Positions 41,572 to 51,004 of a stretch of DNA of 64,000 nt are shown here, one piece after another. The stretch is from Variovorax sp. CF079 (GTDB taxonomy: Bacteria > Pseudomonadota > Gammaproteobacteria > Burkholderiales > Burkholderiaceae_C), in NCBI RefSeq assembly GCF_900101545.1, contig NZ_FMZU01000005.1:1-64000 (forward strand). Reading direction: 5' to 3'. The translations under genes were made by a program, and so were the position numbers. How positions within the stretch are numbered: position 1 is the first letter of the stretch; each line of letters starts with the position of its first letter. The notes below the pieces were generated by a model. The model did no database searches and was not told the DNA's origin. It was given only the letters and a program-made list of their open reading frames with translations.

Positions 41572-41633
41572 TGCTTGTGCGCGGTGACGAAGGTCAATGC
41601 GCAGTCATCGTGCCCGTTCGGTTGCGCACCGGC

Positions 41634-42296
41634 TCAGCGCGCCGTGGTCGCAGGCGCATTGCCCGCCCACAGCGGCTTGAGGCGCCCGCGCTCCTCGTCG
41701 AAGCGCGCGTTGACGCGCCTCTTCTCGTCTTCCTGGTCGCCGATGAAGCGGTTCTGTACCGCGACGCTCTTGCCGTTGTCGTCGAGCTTGCGGCGCAGGG
41801 AATCCGGCGCCTTGCTGACATCCTTCTTGTAGAACTCCAGCTCGTCGTCGATCTTCTTGCGCTCCTCGGCCAGCTCGCCCAGGCGCTTCTTGGCGGCGTT
41901 GATCACTGCATCGATCTGGACCAGCGCCTCGGCGCGTTCGCGGTCGTGCGCGGTGGCATTGGGATAGCGGATCAGGAGCGCGCGTTCGCGGCGGCGCTCT
42001 TCGATCAGACGCGCCGCCTGCAGCTGCGCCTGGCGCTCGCGGTCCTCGCGCTCGGCCAGCTCGCGTGCCGTGTAGGTGGGCTCGATCTTGCGCCGCACGG
42101 AGCCGCTCGGGCTCAGTTCGCGTTGTTCGCGATCGCTGCAGTCGGCGATCGGGCGGTCGGAGGTGAGGGTGCGCCCCCGGGCGTCGACGCAGCTGTAGAT
42201 GCCGGAGCTCGCGGCCGGCGCCGGTTGCGCAGGGACCACACCGGCCCCCGCCAGCAAGAGGGCCAGAGAAGCGATGCGAGTGAGGATGCGCGCCAA
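41634..42296 (-). CDS. DUF4124-type secreted protein with coiled coil
   Basis: About 220 residues. A signal peptide (MARILTRIASLALLLAGAGV, cut near PAQPA) leads into a short DUF4124-like domain with paired cysteines (IYSCVDARGRTLTSDRPIAD then CSD). A long charged coiled coil follows, from about residue 70 to 200 (ERRRERALLIRY, RLGELAEERKKIDDELEFYK). A TTG start at 42296 is chosen because GAAGGA lies six bases upstream. Function unknown; probably envelope-associated. Located just after pyrE. Confidence 0.72.
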   Translation of the reverse strand: MARILTRIASLALLLAGAGVVPAQPAPAASSGIYSCVDARGRTLTSDRPIADCSDREQRELSPSGSVRRKIEPTYTARELAEREDRERQAQLQAARLIEERRRERALLIRYPNATAHDRERAEALVQIDAVINAAKKRLGELAEERKKIDDELEFYKKDVSKAPDSLRRKLDDNGKSVAVQNRFIGDQEDEKRRVNARFDEERGRLKPLWAGNAPATTAR

Positions 42297-42319
42297 CGTC
42301 GGTCCTTCAAACAGTGGAA

Positions 42320-43012
42320 TCAACCCGCGCCGTAGCGCGCCCTGTATGCCAGCACTCCCTCCCGGTGGGCGCGCAGCTCGTCGTCCGCGCGGCCCGAGAG
42401 GTAATGTAACAAGTCGTCAAGCGTCGCGATCGCCACCACCTGCAGCCCGAGCTGGTTGCGGACATATTGCACGGCGCTGTGCGCCACATCGATGCCGTTC
42501 TCGGTCGCCTTCTCCTGCCGGTCCAGCGCGATGGCCACCGCGTGCGGGGTGGCGCCGGCGCTCTGGATGGCGGCGATGGACTCGCGCACCGCAGTGCCGG
42601 CCGACATCACGTCGTCGACGATCAGCACGCGGCCCTTGAGCGGCGCGCCGACCAGCGTGCCGCCCTCGCCGTGGTCCTTGGCTTCCTTGCGGTTGTAGGC
42701 AAAGGGCACGTTGCGGCCGCGCCGGGCGAGTTCGGCGGCCACCGTGGCGCCGAGCGGGATGCCCTTGTAGGCCGGGCCGAAGATCATGTCGAAGTCCAGG
42801 CCGCTCGCGATCAGCCGGTCTGCATAGAATCCAGCGAGCCGCGCGAGCTTGGCGCCGTCGTCGAACAGGCCCGCGTTGAAGAAGTAGGGGCTCATGCGGC
42901 CGGCCTTGGTCTTGAACTGGCCGAAGCGCAGCACCCCCGATTCGAGCGCGAACTGCACGAAGGCCTGCGCCAGCGCACCGCCCTCTCCCACCTCTGTCAC
43001 CTCTTCAGCCAT
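42320..43012 (-). CDS. pyrE: Orotate phosphoribosyltransferase
   Basis: 230 residues. The PRPP-binding signature VLIVDDVMSAGTAVRESI is near residue 138, and the N-terminal FQFALESGVLRFGQFKTKAGRMSPYFF (split here as ALESGVLRFGQF and TKAGRMSPYFF) is typical of bacterial PyrE. It converts orotate and PRPP into OMP in pyrimidine synthesis. The start MAEEVTE is the only one consistent with the family. It is 13 bases from the divergent xth gene, so their promoters must lie inside each other's coding ends. Confidence 0.95.
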   Translation of the reverse strand: MAEEVTEVGEGGALAQAFVQFALESGVLRFGQFKTKAGRMSPYFFNAGLFDDGAKLARLAGFYADRLIASGLDFDMIFGPAYKGIPLGATVAAELARRGRNVPFAYNRKEAKDHGEGGTLVGAPLKGRVLIVDDVMSAGTAVRESIAAIQSAGATPHAVAIALDRQEKATENGIDVAHSAVQYVRNQLGLQVVAIATLDDLLHYLSGRADDELRAHREGVLAYRARYGAG

Positions 43013-43025
43013 CGGGAACGTCCTT

Positions 43026-43829
43026 GTGTTCAAACTGACCAGCCTCAACCTCAATGGCCTGCGCTCGGCCGCGACCAAAGGCGTCGCCGACTGGGTTGCC
43101 GAACTGGCGCCGGATTGTATTTGCATGCAGGAAATCCGCGTCCAGGCCAGCGATATCGAAGGCCGGTTCGAGGCCATGGCCGGTCTCAAGGGCCACTTCC
43201 ATTTTGCGGAGAGGAAGGGCTACGCCGGCACTGCGGTTTACACCAAGCACGAGCCCAGCGAGGTCGTGGTGGGCTGGGGCGACAAGGAGTTCGATGCCGA
43301 AGGCCGCTACCTCGAACTGCGCTTCGATACGCCCAAGCGCAAGTTCTCGGTCATCAGCTGCTACTTTCCGAGCGGCTCCTCGGGGGAGGAGCGGCAGGCG
43401 GCGAAGTACCGTTTTCTCAAGGGCTTCTTCCCGCACCTGATCGCGCTCAAGGCCGAGCGCGAGTTCGTCCTCTGCGGCGACATCAACATCGCGCACAAGG
43501 AGATCGACCTCAAGAACTGGCGCGGCAACCAGAAGAACAGCGGCTTCCTGCCCGAGGAGCGCGCCTGGATGACGAAGCTGCTCGACGCCGGCGCGGAGGG
43601 CGCCGGCCTGGTCGACGTCTACCGGATGCTCAAGCCCGACACCACCGACGAGGCCTACACCTGGTGGAGCAACCGCGGCCAGGCCTATGCCAAGAACGTG
43701 GGCTGGCGGTTGGACTACCACCTGGCGACGCCGAAGACCGCCCAGCTCGCGCGCAGCGAGCAGATTTTCAAGACCATCAAGTTCAGCGACCACGCGCCGA
43801 TCACCGTGGACTACGAGTTCACTCTGTAA
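43026..43829 (+). CDS. xth: Exodeoxyribonuclease III / AP endonuclease
   Basis: 267 residues of the EEP superfamily. Motifs in order: LNLNGLRSA (residues 6-14), MQEIR with the metal-binding Glu near 36, CYFPSG, CGDINIAHKEIDLKNW with the catalytic Asp-Asn pair, RLDYHLAT and the C-terminal SDHAPITVDY. It nicks abasic DNA and degrades 3' ends in base excision repair. The GTG start at 43026 has GGGAA upstream. It is divergent from pyrE. Confidence 0.95.
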   Translation: MFKLTSLNLNGLRSAATKGVADWVAELAPDCICMQEIRVQASDIEGRFEAMAGLKGHFHFAERKGYAGTAVYTKHEPSEVVVGWGDKEFDAEGRYLELRFDTPKRKFSVISCYFPSGSSGEERQAAKYRFLKGFFPHLIALKAEREFVLCGDINIAHKEIDLKNWRGNQKNSGFLPEERAWMTKLLDAGAEGAGLVDVYRMLKPDTTDEAYTWWSNRGQAYAKNVGWRLDYHLATPKTAQLARSEQIFKTIKFSDHAPITVDYEFTL

Positions 43830-43864
43830 AGGCTCTCCCCCAGGCCACCCCCCTCGCCGGGGGC

Positions 43865-43901
43865 GATACCAGCAGCCCGGCGAAGCCGGTTCCGCGGTAT
43901 C
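43865..43901 (+). repeat. Intergenic hairpin repeat, copy 2
   Basis: Same 37-base element as at 21631-21667, in the opposite orientation, again between two convergent genes. The outer stem is GATACC/GGTATC and the inner hairpin CCGGC-GAA-GCCGG. A CCCCC/GGGGG palindrome precedes it at 43847-43863. Two of six outer-stem pairs differ from copy 1 by changes on both sides. Confidence 0.75.
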
Positions 43902-43918
43902 CCTGGAATGAGGCATGC

Positions 43919-44653
43919 CTATCGGCGTCCGGCGTTCTTTGCCATATAGACCTGGTGCAGCGTAATCTTGCGCGCCTCGGCCTGGCTGGTCTCGATGTGG
44001 GCGCGCAGCAGCATCGCGGCCTGGTCGCCGCGGTTGGCGCGGATCGCCTTGAGAATCTTGCCGTGTTCCTCGTAAGTGGCGTCGATGCGCGGCTGCTTGG
44101 TGAAGTCGAGCCGGCGAATGATGCGGATGCGGTCGGTCACGTCGCGATGCACGCGCGCCATCTCCGCATTGCCCGCGGCCGCGACCAGCGCACAGTGAAA
44201 GGCCTCGTCCCATTGCGCGACCTGCACGCCGTCCGCGCTGCGCTGCGCCACCGGCACCAGCCAGATGTCGGCCAGCGCATCGAGCAGGCTGCGATCCACG
44301 CGCCGGTCGGTTTCGCAGAGCCGGTGCGCCGCGGTGGTCTCCAGCACCATGCGCAGGTCGTAGAGCTGTTCGAACTGGTCGAAGTCGAAGGGCAGCACGC
44401 GCCAGCCGCTCCTGAACAGCACCTCGACGAAGCCCTCCTGCTGCAGCCTGAAGAGCGCCTGGCGCACCGGCGTGCGCGAGACGCCGAGGCGCTCGCTGAT
44501 CTCGTTCTCGGTGAAGCGGTCGCCCGGCACCAGGCTGAACTCGGCCACGTCGCGCTTGAGCTGCGCGTAGACCTCGTCGGCGCGGGTGCGGAACGCGGCC
44601 GTGCCCTCGGCTGCAGGCTGGGAAGGAAGGGAGCGGGATCGAACGGTGGACAC
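43919..44653 (-). CDS. GntR-family (FadR/FCD-type) transcriptional regulator
   Basis: 244 residues. Winged helix-turn-helix at residues 25-95 (LVPGDRFTENEISERLGVSR, then TPVRQALFRLQQEGFVEVLF) and an all-helical FCD effector domain with the metal-site histidines (AFHCALVAAAGNAEMARVHR). It ends a long block of urea-derivative genes, nine bases after the first isochorismatase-fold gene, and is the likely local regulator, with an organic acid or amide as inducer. Its own operator was not identified. Confidence 0.92.
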   Translation of the reverse strand: MSTVRSRSLPSQPAAEGTAAFRTRADEVYAQLKRDVAEFSLVPGDRFTENEISERLGVSRTPVRQALFRLQQEGFVEVLFRSGWRVLPFDFDQFEQLYDLRMVLETTAAHRLCETDRRVDRSLLDALADIWLVPVAQRSADGVQVAQWDEAFHCALVAAAGNAEMARVHRDVTDRIRIIRRLDFTKQPRIDATYEEHGKILKAIRANRGDQAAMLLRAHIETSQAEARKITLHQVYMAKNAGRR

Positions 44654-44662
44654 GCAGGGATG

Positions 44663-45328
44663 TTAGTGGTTGCCGAGCGCACCGAGCAACGCGGTGCTCG
44701 GCGCGGTCCAGCCGACGATCGCACCCTGGGCGCGGATCATCTCGATGGCCGCCGTCTTGAAGGCGGGGAAGTAGCTCTCGGTGCAGTCTTCCAGCAGCAG
44801 GCAGTCGTAGCCGCGGTCGTTGGCCTCGCGCATGCTGGTCTGCACGCAGACTTCGGTGGTGACGCCCATGAAGATCAGTTTGCGGATGCTGCGCTGCTGC
44901 AGCATGGACTGCAGGCCGGTGGCATAGAAGGCGCCCTTGCCGGGCTTGTCGATCACGATCTCGCCATCGACGGGTGCGAGCGCATCGATGATCTGGTTAC
45001 CGGGTTCGCCGGCGACCAGGATGCGGCCCATGGGGCCCGTGTCGCCGATGCGGAGCACCGGGTTGCCGCGGTTGCGCTTGGCCGGCGGGCAGTCGGCGAG
45101 GTCGCGGCGGTGGGCTTCGCGCGTGTGAATGACGAGGCCGCCCTTTTTTCGCCATGCATGGAGGACCGACTGTGTCGCAGGGACGATGGCCTGGAGCAGC
45201 GAGACATCGTTGCCCAGGGTCTCGCCGAAGCCGCCGGGTTCGACGAAGTCGCGTTGCATGTCGATGATGACGAGGGCTGTCCTGTCCAGCTCGAACTCAT
45301 AGGCGAAGGGGTTGGCGTGTATCTGCAT
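44663..45328 (-). CDS. Isochorismatase-fold cysteine hydrolase
   Basis: 221 residues. Catalytic triad Asp23 in IIDMQRDF, Lys128 in [11 protein letters not shown] and Cys161 in [10 protein letters not shown], with the cis-peptide before the Cys. It shares the [18 protein letters not shown]-type core with the BiuH-like gene at 47281 but is clearly divergent, so a related urea or amide substrate is likely. A 345-base intergenic repeat region separates it from the ATPase gene, so it and the GntR gene may have their own promoter. Confidence 0.85.
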   Translation of the reverse strand: MQIHANPFAYEFELDRTALVIIDMQRDFVEPGGFGETLGNDVSLLQAIVPATQSVLHAWRKKGGLVIHTREAHRRDLADCPPAKRNRGNPVLRIGDTGPMGRILVAGEPGNQIIDALAPVDGEIVIDKPGKGAFYATGLQSMLQQRSIRKLIFMGVTTEVCVQTSMREANDRGYDCLLLEDCTESYFPAFKTAAIEMIRAQGAIVGWTAPSTALLGALGNH

Positions 45329-45341
45329 GGACTTGGCTTTA

Positions 45342-45656
45342 CTCCCTCCCCCTCCGGGGGAGGGTTGGGGTGGGGGCGCTGGGCCCTTGTTTGAGCGTTG
45401 CGCTTGGTTGGGCACCAGAGCCTGAGGCATTCGCTTCGCTCGGCCGCCTGAAGCGAGCACCGCAGGTTGCCCCGGAGCGAAGCGCAGGGGACACGCACAG
45501 TGGGGTCGCCTTTTCTTTGCTTACTTTCTTTTGGCGAAGCAAAAGAAAGTAAGTCGCCCGCCGGGGCGAGACCCGGCTCCAGGCCCCAGCAAGGAACAGC
45601 GACGGTTCAAAGGCCCAAGGGCCCCGACCCCAACCCTCCCCCAAAGGGGGAGGGAG
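45342..45656. repeat. Inverted-repeat-flanked intergenic island
   Basis: This 345-base gap holds no plausible gene. Its ends are inverted copies of a 36-base G/C element (45342-45377 against 45621-45656), each itself a CCCTCCCCC/GGGGGAGGG palindrome. In the middle lies a perfect 13-bp hairpin, CTTACTTTCTTTT/AAAAGAAAGTAAG with loop GGCGAAGC (45520-45553). The arrangement resembles a miniature inverted-repeat element or a complex REP unit; no transposase and no clear target duplication are seen. Confidence 0.6.
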
Positions 45657-45673
45657 CAAGAGCAAGACCGCAC

Positions 45674-47272
45674 TCATGCGTGATGCCCCCCACCCATATG
45701 CGCTCCCAACACATGCCGCTCCGCAGAAGCCGCGGAGGTTTCGAACACGATCCGTCCTTCGCTCATCACGACGATCCGGTCTGCCAGTTCCAGCAGCTCG
45801 TCGAGGTCTTCGCTGATGAGCAGCACGCCGCCGCCCTTCTGCCGCACCTGCACGATGCGGCCGTGGATCTCCCGCACGGCGGCGAAGTCCAGCCCGAACA
45901 CGGGATTGGCGGCAATCAGCACGTTGATGTCGCCGGCCAGCTCGCGGGCCAGTACGGCGCGCTGCACATTGCCGCCCGAGAGACTGCGGATCGGCGCGCC
46001 CTCGCCCTGGGTCTTCACACCGTACTCGGCAATCCACTCGCGCGCCCGGCTGCGCCAGGCCGGAAAATTCAACACGCCGCCGCGCGCCAGCGGCGGCTGG
46101 TCGAAGTCGCGCAGCGCCATGTTCTCCGCCACGCTGAGATCGCCGACGCAGGCGTTGCGCAAGGGCTCCTCGGGCAGGCTGCGCAGCTTCAGGCGCCGGT
46201 TCTCCTCGCGCCGTGCAGCGTATGGCTCGCCCATCACGGTCACGCGGCCTGCGAGCCGCGGGCGCTGGCCGACCAGCGCCTCGACCAGCTCGCGCTGGCC
46301 GTTGCCCGAGACGCCGGCCACGCCGAGGATCTCGCCCGCGCGCACGGCGAGGCTCAGGTCGTGCACGGCCAGCGTGCCGCGGTCGCCCTGCGCCTGCAGG
46401 CCCTCGACCTGCAAGGCGATGGGCGCGTCCGCCGCCGTCTCCTTCATCGCATGCAGCGCCCGGCCGACCGGCGCTGCGGTGTCGCTCTCGGGCGGCGGAG
46501 CCTCGCCTTCGCCCATCATCGCGGCGGCCAGCCGGCGGGGGTCGGTGTCGGCCACGCGGCAGTGATGCACGGCTTTCCCGCGCCGCAGCACCGTCACGCT
46601 GTCGGCATAGGCCATCACCTCGCGGAACTTGTGCGTGATGATGAGCACGGTGCACAGGCCGCTCTGCGCGAAATCGCGCACATGGCCCAGCACCTCGTCG
46701 GCCTCCTGCGGGGTCAGTACCGAGGTCGGCTCGTCGAGGATCAGGAGGCGCGGCTTCAGGTAGAGCTGCTTCAGGAGCTCCAGCTTCTGCTTCTCGCCGG
46801 CCGCGAGCTCGGAGGGCCGCCGGTCGAGGTCGAGGCTAAAGGGCGTGGTGGCCAGAAAGGCCTCGAGCTCTGCGCGCTTGCGTTTCCAGTCGATCAAGGC
46901 CGGCGTCTTGCCGCCGGCCAGCAACAGGTTCTCGGCCACCGTCATGCCGGGCGCCAGCGTGAAGTGCTGGTAGACCATGCCGATGCCGAGCGCGCGCGCC
47001 ACCACCGGGTTGGCGATCTCCTGCTCGCGCCCATCGATCAGGATGCTGCCCTCCTCTGCGCGCTGGTAGCCCGCCACGCACTTGACCAGCGTGCTCTTGC
47101 CGGCGCCGTTCTCGCCCAGCAGCGCATGCACCGTGCCGGGCTCGACCCGCATCGTGACGCTGTCCATCGCGGTGAAGCTGCCGAAGCGCTTGGTCAGCTG
47201 GTAGGTGTCGAGCGCGAGCGCGCCGGTGGCGGCCGGCAGCGCGCCGATGGGTTGAAGTGAGGCATCGGCCAT
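45674..47272 (-). CDS. BMP/nucleoside-type ABC importer ATPase (two nucleotide-binding domains)
   Basis: 532 residues with two ABC cassettes in one chain. First: Walker A GENGAGKST, signature LAAGEKQKLELLKQL and LLILDEPTSVLTPQE. Second: signature LSGGNVQRAVLARELA with a degenerate Walker A (VSGNGQREL), as is usual for MglA/NupO-type proteins. It powers uptake by the two permeases at 48996 and 49913, with the BMP binding protein. ATG 47272 has GAGG upstream; a GTG at 47284 overlapping the biuH stop is also possible. Confidence 0.9.
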   Translation of the reverse strand: MADASLQPIGALPAATGALALDTYQLTKRFGSFTAMDSVTMRVEPGTVHALLGENGAGKSTLVKCVAGYQRAEEGSILIDGREQEIANPVVARALGIGMVYQHFTLAPGMTVAENLLLAGGKTPALIDWKRKRAELEAFLATTPFSLDLDRRPSELAAGEKQKLELLKQLYLKPRLLILDEPTSVLTPQEADEVLGHVRDFAQSGLCTVLIITHKFREVMAYADSVTVLRRGKAVHHCRVADTDPRRLAAAMMGEGEAPPPESDTAAPVGRALHAMKETAADAPIALQVEGLQAQGDRGTLAVHDLSLAVRAGEILGVAGVSGNGQRELVEALVGQRPRLAGRVTVMGEPYAARREENRRLKLRSLPEEPLRNACVGDLSVAENMALRDFDQPPLARGGVLNFPAWRSRAREWIAEYGVKTQGEGAPIRSLSGGNVQRAVLARELAGDINVLIAANPVFGLDFAAVREIHGRIVQVRQKGGGVLLISEDLDELLELADRIVVMSEGRIVFETSAASAERHVLGAHMGGGHHA

Positions 47273-47280
47273 GCTCTGCC

Positions 47281-47979
47281 TCACATCGAAGCCAACGCAT
47301 CGAGCAGCGCGCCCGAATGCGCATGCGCGCCGAACACGCCGCCCTGCATCGTGATCATTTTCAAGGCTGCGAGATGGTTGCCGTGGTCAGTCGCGGCCGT
47401 GCAGTCCGACAGCAGCAGGCATTCGAAGCCGCGGTCGTTGGCGTCGCGCATCGTCGTGTGCACGCACACGTCGGTCGTGATGCCGGCCAGGATCAGGTTC
47501 TCGATGTCGCGCGTGCGCAGCACCAGCTCGAGATCGGTGGCGTAGAAGGAGCCCTTGCCGGGCTTGTCGATCACCACCTCGCCCTCGATCGGCGCAAGCG
47601 CGGGAATGATCTCCCAGCCCGGCTCGCCGCGCACCAGGATGCGGCCGCAGGGGCCGTCGTCGCCGATGCCCACGCCGCCGGCGCCGATCTGGCGCGAGCG
47701 CCAGCGCTTGTTGGCCGGCAGGTCGGCCAGGTCGCGGCGATGGCCCTCGCGCGTGTGGATGATGTGGAAGCCGAGTGGCCGCAGGCGCGCCAGCGTGCGC
47801 GCGATCGGCGCGATCGGCACCTGCACGAGCGACAGGTCGTAGCCCATCACGTCGACGTATCCGCCCTTGCCGCAGAAATCGGTCTGCATGTCGATCACGA
47901 TCAGCGCGGTGTTGTCGGGCCGCAGTGCGCCGTTGTAGGGCCAGCGATAGGGCTCGGCCGCGACGTAGCGTTCGTTCAT
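47281..47979 (-). CDS. biuH: Biuret amidohydrolase (BiuH-like)
   Basis: 232 residues. The sequence [20 protein letters not shown] followed by [20 protein letters not shown] closely fits the rhizobial BiuH cysteine hydrolases as I recall them. Triad: Asp30, Lys139 ([11 protein letters not shown]) and Cys172 ([10 protein letters not shown]). BiuH converts biuret to allophanate and ammonia in the cytoplasm. Allophanate hydrolase, the next step, is at 56942. The start overlaps the formamidase stop by four bases. Ureidoacrylate or other N-carbamoyl amide hydrolysis is an alternative. Confidence 0.82.
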   Translation of the reverse strand: MNERYVAAEPYRWPYNGALRPDNTALIVIDMQTDFCGKGGYVDVMGYDLSLVQVPIAPIARTLARLRPLGFHIIHTREGHRRDLADLPANKRWRSRQIGAGGVGIGDDGPCGRILVRGEPGWEIIPALAPIEGEVVIDKPGKGSFYATDLELVLRTRDIENLILAGITTDVCVHTTMRDANDRGFECLLLSDCTAATDHGNHLAALKMITMQGGVFGAHAHSGALLDALASM

Positions 47980-48980
47980 AAGGCCTCCGGTCCCTTGTAG
48001 CTGCGCTCCGGCGGCTCGAAGCCGAAGCCGCTGCCGTCCTTCACTTTCACCTCATCGCTCCACGGCAGCTTGTAGCGGCCGGCCGCCATGTCCTGCATGT
48101 AGGTGTAGGGGCAGTCCTGTGCGCCGCCTTTCACCGCGACGTAGCCGCGGTGGTAGAGCTGGTAGATGTTGTTCTCCACGCCCCAGCCGGTGCGGGCCTC
48201 GCGCGCCAGGTCGGGCCGGAGCTCGGCGGTGATGATCTCGTCGGGCCGGCCGCCGCCCTCCACCAGCACGGTGCCGTCGAAGTTGCAGAACATGCCCTCG
48301 CCCATCGAGTCGAAGGTGCCGTCGCTGCCGCACATGCAGACGCTCGCGGTGTACGCGAGATTGCAAAAGGCGTTGGCCTGGTTGGTGATGCGCCAGGCGT
48401 GGCGGATCGGCGCCGTGTAGCCCGCTGTGCGGACGATGATCTCGGCGCCCTTGTACGCGGCCTCGCGCGCCATCTCAGGCAGCATGCCGTCGTGGCAGAT
48501 GATCAGGGCCAGCTTGCTGCCCTTGGGCCCGTCGCACACTGGCACGCCGATGTTGCCGGGCTCCCAGGGTTCGACCGGCACCCACGGATGCATCTTGCGG
48601 TAGTAGAGGCGCAGGGCGCCCTGGTCGTCGATGATCAGGCCGCTGTTGTAGGGATTGCCGCCGGGGTTGGCTTCCATGATCGAGAAGCAGCCCCAGATCC
48701 TGTTGTCGATGCAGGCCTTCTTGAAGGCCGCCACCTCGGGCCCGTCGAGCGAACACATGATCTCGGGCGCGGTGTCCATCGAAAGGCCGTGCAGCGCGTA
48801 TTCCGGGAACACCACCAGGTCCATGGTCCCCTGGTTGCGCCGCGCCTTGGCCACCAGCTCGCAGATGCGCTGCGTCTGCGCCGCGAGATCGGCCTTGGTC
48901 TTGACGACCGGCAGCTGCAGCTGCACCAGCCCGAGCACGACGCCGTTCTCCGATTTGTTGAGACCACCCAGACCGCTCAT
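47976..48980 (-). CDS. amiF: Formamidase
   Basis: 334 residues of the nitrilase superfamily. Catalytic Glu60 ([15 protein letters not shown]), Lys129 ([10 protein letters not shown]) and Cys162 ([14 protein letters not shown]). N-terminal [15 protein letters not shown] and the C-terminal [20 protein letters not shown] match AmiF rather than the aliphatic amidase AmiE. It hydrolyses formamide to formate and ammonia. Its place inside an importer operon implies that formamide, or a formyl-amide, arises from the imported compound. Confidence 0.92.
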   Translation of the reverse strand: MSGLGGLNKSENGVVLGLVQLQLPVVKTKADLAAQTQRICELVAKARRNQGTMDLVVFPEYALHGLSMDTAPEIMCSLDGPEVAAFKKACIDNRIWGCFSIMEANPGGNPYNSGLIIDDQGALRLYYRKMHPWVPVEPWEPGNIGVPVCDGPKGSKLALIICHDGMLPEMAREAAYKGAEIIVRTAGYTAPIRHAWRITNQANAFCNLAYTASVCMCGSDGTFDSMGEGMFCNFDGTVLVEGGGRPDEIITAELRPDLAREARTGWGVENNIYQLYHRGYVAVKGGAQDCPYTYMQDMAAGRYKLPWSDEVKVKDGSGFGFEPPERSYKGPEAL

Positions 48981-48995
48981 CGCTTGGTTCCTTTC

Positions 48996-49916
48996 TCAGC
49001 GGGTCGACGACAGCTCGCCGGGACTGCCTGCCGCCACGCTGCCCGGCTTGCAGGTCAGCACCAGGATCACCAGCGTCAGCACATAGGGCACCGTGTTGAA
49101 GAGGTGGTAGCCCCAGCCCACGCCGATCGATTGCAGCGCCGGCCCGATGGCGCCGGCACCGCCGAAGAGCAGCGCCGCGCCGATGCAGCGCAGCGGACTC
49201 CAGCGAGCGAAGATGACCAGCGCCACTGCGATCAGCCCCTGCCCGCTCGAGATGCCCTCGTTCCAGCTGCCCGGATAGAAGAGCGTGAGCGAGGCTCCAC
49301 CGAGCCCGGCGATAAAGCCGCCCGCCGTGGTGGCCGCGATGCGCAGCCCCGCGACCGAATAGCCGAGCGCACGCGTTGCATTGGCCGAGTCGCCCGCCAT
49401 GCGCACCAGCAAGCCGATGCGCGTGCGCGCAAAAGCCCACCACAGCAGCAGCGCGAGCGCGATGCCGATCGGCACCAGAGCGTTGACCTGCAGCGCCGAG
49501 CGCACCACCGGGTTGTCGCTCCAGTCGCCGAGCGGAATCGCCGGCAGCTGCGGCGCCTGCGGCTGGATCAGCGGCTTGCCGAGGTAGAACGCGAGCCCGG
49601 TGCCGAGCAGCATCAGCGCAATGCCGGTCGCAACGTCGTTGACGCGGTCGAGCGAGCACAAGAGGCCATGCAGCAGCGCCAGCAGCGCACCGGCCGCGGC
49701 GCCGATCAGCACGCCGAGCCAGGCCGAGCCGGTGAGCCAGGCGCCGCCGAAGGAGGCCATGGCCGACAGCACGAGCACGCCTTCGAGGCCGAGGTTGATG
49801 CGGCCCGATTTCTCGGTCAGGCATTCGCCGAGGCTCACGAAGAGAAAAGGTGCGCCGACGCGCAAGGCGCCGCCGACGATGCCGGCCACAAGTGCGATCC
49901 ATTGGTCGGCGGTCAT
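48996..49916 (-). CDS. BMP/nucleoside-type ABC permease 2
   Basis: 306 residues with 8-9 hydrophobic helices. Motifs GECLTEKSGRINLGLEGVLV near residue 30 and FYPGSWNEGISSGQGLIAVA near 225 are typical of the NupQ/YufQ-like permeases of the branched-chain superfamily. It starts MTADQWIALVAG, overlapping the sister permease stop by four bases. It precedes amiF by 15 bases. Confidence 0.88.
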   Translation of the reverse strand: MTADQWIALVAGIVGGALRVGAPFLFVSLGECLTEKSGRINLGLEGVLVLSAMASFGGAWLTGSAWLGVLIGAAAGALLALLHGLLCSLDRVNDVATGIALMLLGTGLAFYLGKPLIQPQAPQLPAIPLGDWSDNPVVRSALQVNALVPIGIALALLLWWAFARTRIGLLVRMAGDSANATRALGYSVAGLRIAATTAGGFIAGLGGASLTLFYPGSWNEGISSGQGLIAVALVIFARWSPLRCIGAALLFGGAGAIGPALQSIGVGWGYHLFNTVPYVLTLVILVLTCKPGSVAAGSPGELSSTR

Positions 49917-50998
49917 ACCGGCTCCTTGCGCATCTGCGGCTCGGCGGGACGCGGCATGCGGTTCTTGAGCAGCGTCTTCCAGTCGACCATGCGCAGCCCC
50001 TCGCTCGCAAGAATCAGCACGAAGGCGATGCCCTGCAGCACCAGCACCGACGCATCGGGCAGGCCGAGCCGCCGCTGCAGCAGGCTGCCCGCGGCGCCGA
50101 AGCCGCCGAACAAGATCGCCACCGGAATCACGGCCACCGGGTTGTGGCGCGCAATGAAGGACACCAGGATGCCGGCATAGCCGTAGCCCGCGATCAGCGA
50201 GGCGTTGGCGTTGGTGTGAACCGCCGCGACTTCGACCGCGCCGGCCACGCCGGCACAGGCGCCGCCGAGGCCGCAAGCGGCGAGGATCAGCCGGTTCGCG
50301 GGCAGCCCGACCAGCTGCGCGGTGCGCGGATTGCCGCCCACCACCCGCACCGCAAAGCCCGAGGCCGTGGCGCGCAGCCACAGCCCCGAGGCCACGCAGG
50401 CCACGATGCCGATCGCGAGCCCCCAATGCACGTCCGAGCCGCCGATGCCGCCGATGGCCAGCCCCTCCGCGAGCGAGCGCGTGGCCGGCTTGTTGAGGCT
50501 GGCAGGATCGCGCAGCGCGCCCTCGACCCAATGCTTGAAAAGCCCGATGGCGACATAGGCCAAGAGCAGGCTGCTGATGGTTTCGTTGATGCCGCGGTAC
50601 TGGCGCAACCAGCCGGCCAGCGCGATCCACAGCGCACCGGCCAGCGCGCCGGCGAGGCACAGGGCTACGGTGCCGATCGCATTGCCCGGCAGCGGCAGCG
50701 CATAAGGCAAGGCCGCGCAGGCCAGGCCGCCCAGCACCAGCGCGCCCTCGCCGCCGATCACGACCAGGCCGGCGCGCGCGGGGATCGCGACGCACAGCGC
50801 GGTGAGCATCAGCGGCGCGGCGCGCTGCAAGGTGTTCTGCCACGAGAACCAGTCGCCGAAGGCGCCCTTGAAGAGGATGACCCAGACCTCCAGCGGACTC
50901 ACGCCGGCGAACCAGACGAAAACGCCGAACAGCAGCAGCGCCGCCGCGATGGCGAACACCGGGAGGGCGGCTTCTTTCAAGGCGTTGGGCATGATCAT
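49913..50998 (-). CDS. BMP/nucleoside-type ABC permease 1
   Basis: 361 residues, about ten helices, with ALCVAIPARAGLVVIGGEGA near residue 75 and RGINETISSLLLAYVAIGLF near 135, the NupP/YufP pattern. It pairs with the permease at 48996. A 108-base repeat-rich gap separates it from the binding-protein gene upstream. Confidence 0.88.
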   Translation of the reverse strand: MIMPNALKEAALPVFAIAAALLLFGVFVWFAGVSPLEVWVILFKGAFGDWFSWQNTLQRAAPLMLTALCVAIPARAGLVVIGGEGALVLGGLACAALPYALPLPGNAIGTVALCLAGALAGALWIALAGWLRQYRGINETISSLLLAYVAIGLFKHWVEGALRDPASLNKPATRSLAEGLAIGGIGGSDVHWGLAIGIVACVASGLWLRATASGFAVRVVGGNPRTAQLVGLPANRLILAACGLGGACAGVAGAVEVAAVHTNANASLIAGYGYAGILVSFIARHNPVAVIPVAILFGGFGAAGSLLQRRLGLPDASVLVLQGIAFVLILASEGLRMVDWKTLLKNRMPRPAEPQMRKEPV

Positions 50999-51004
50999 TG
51001 ATGC

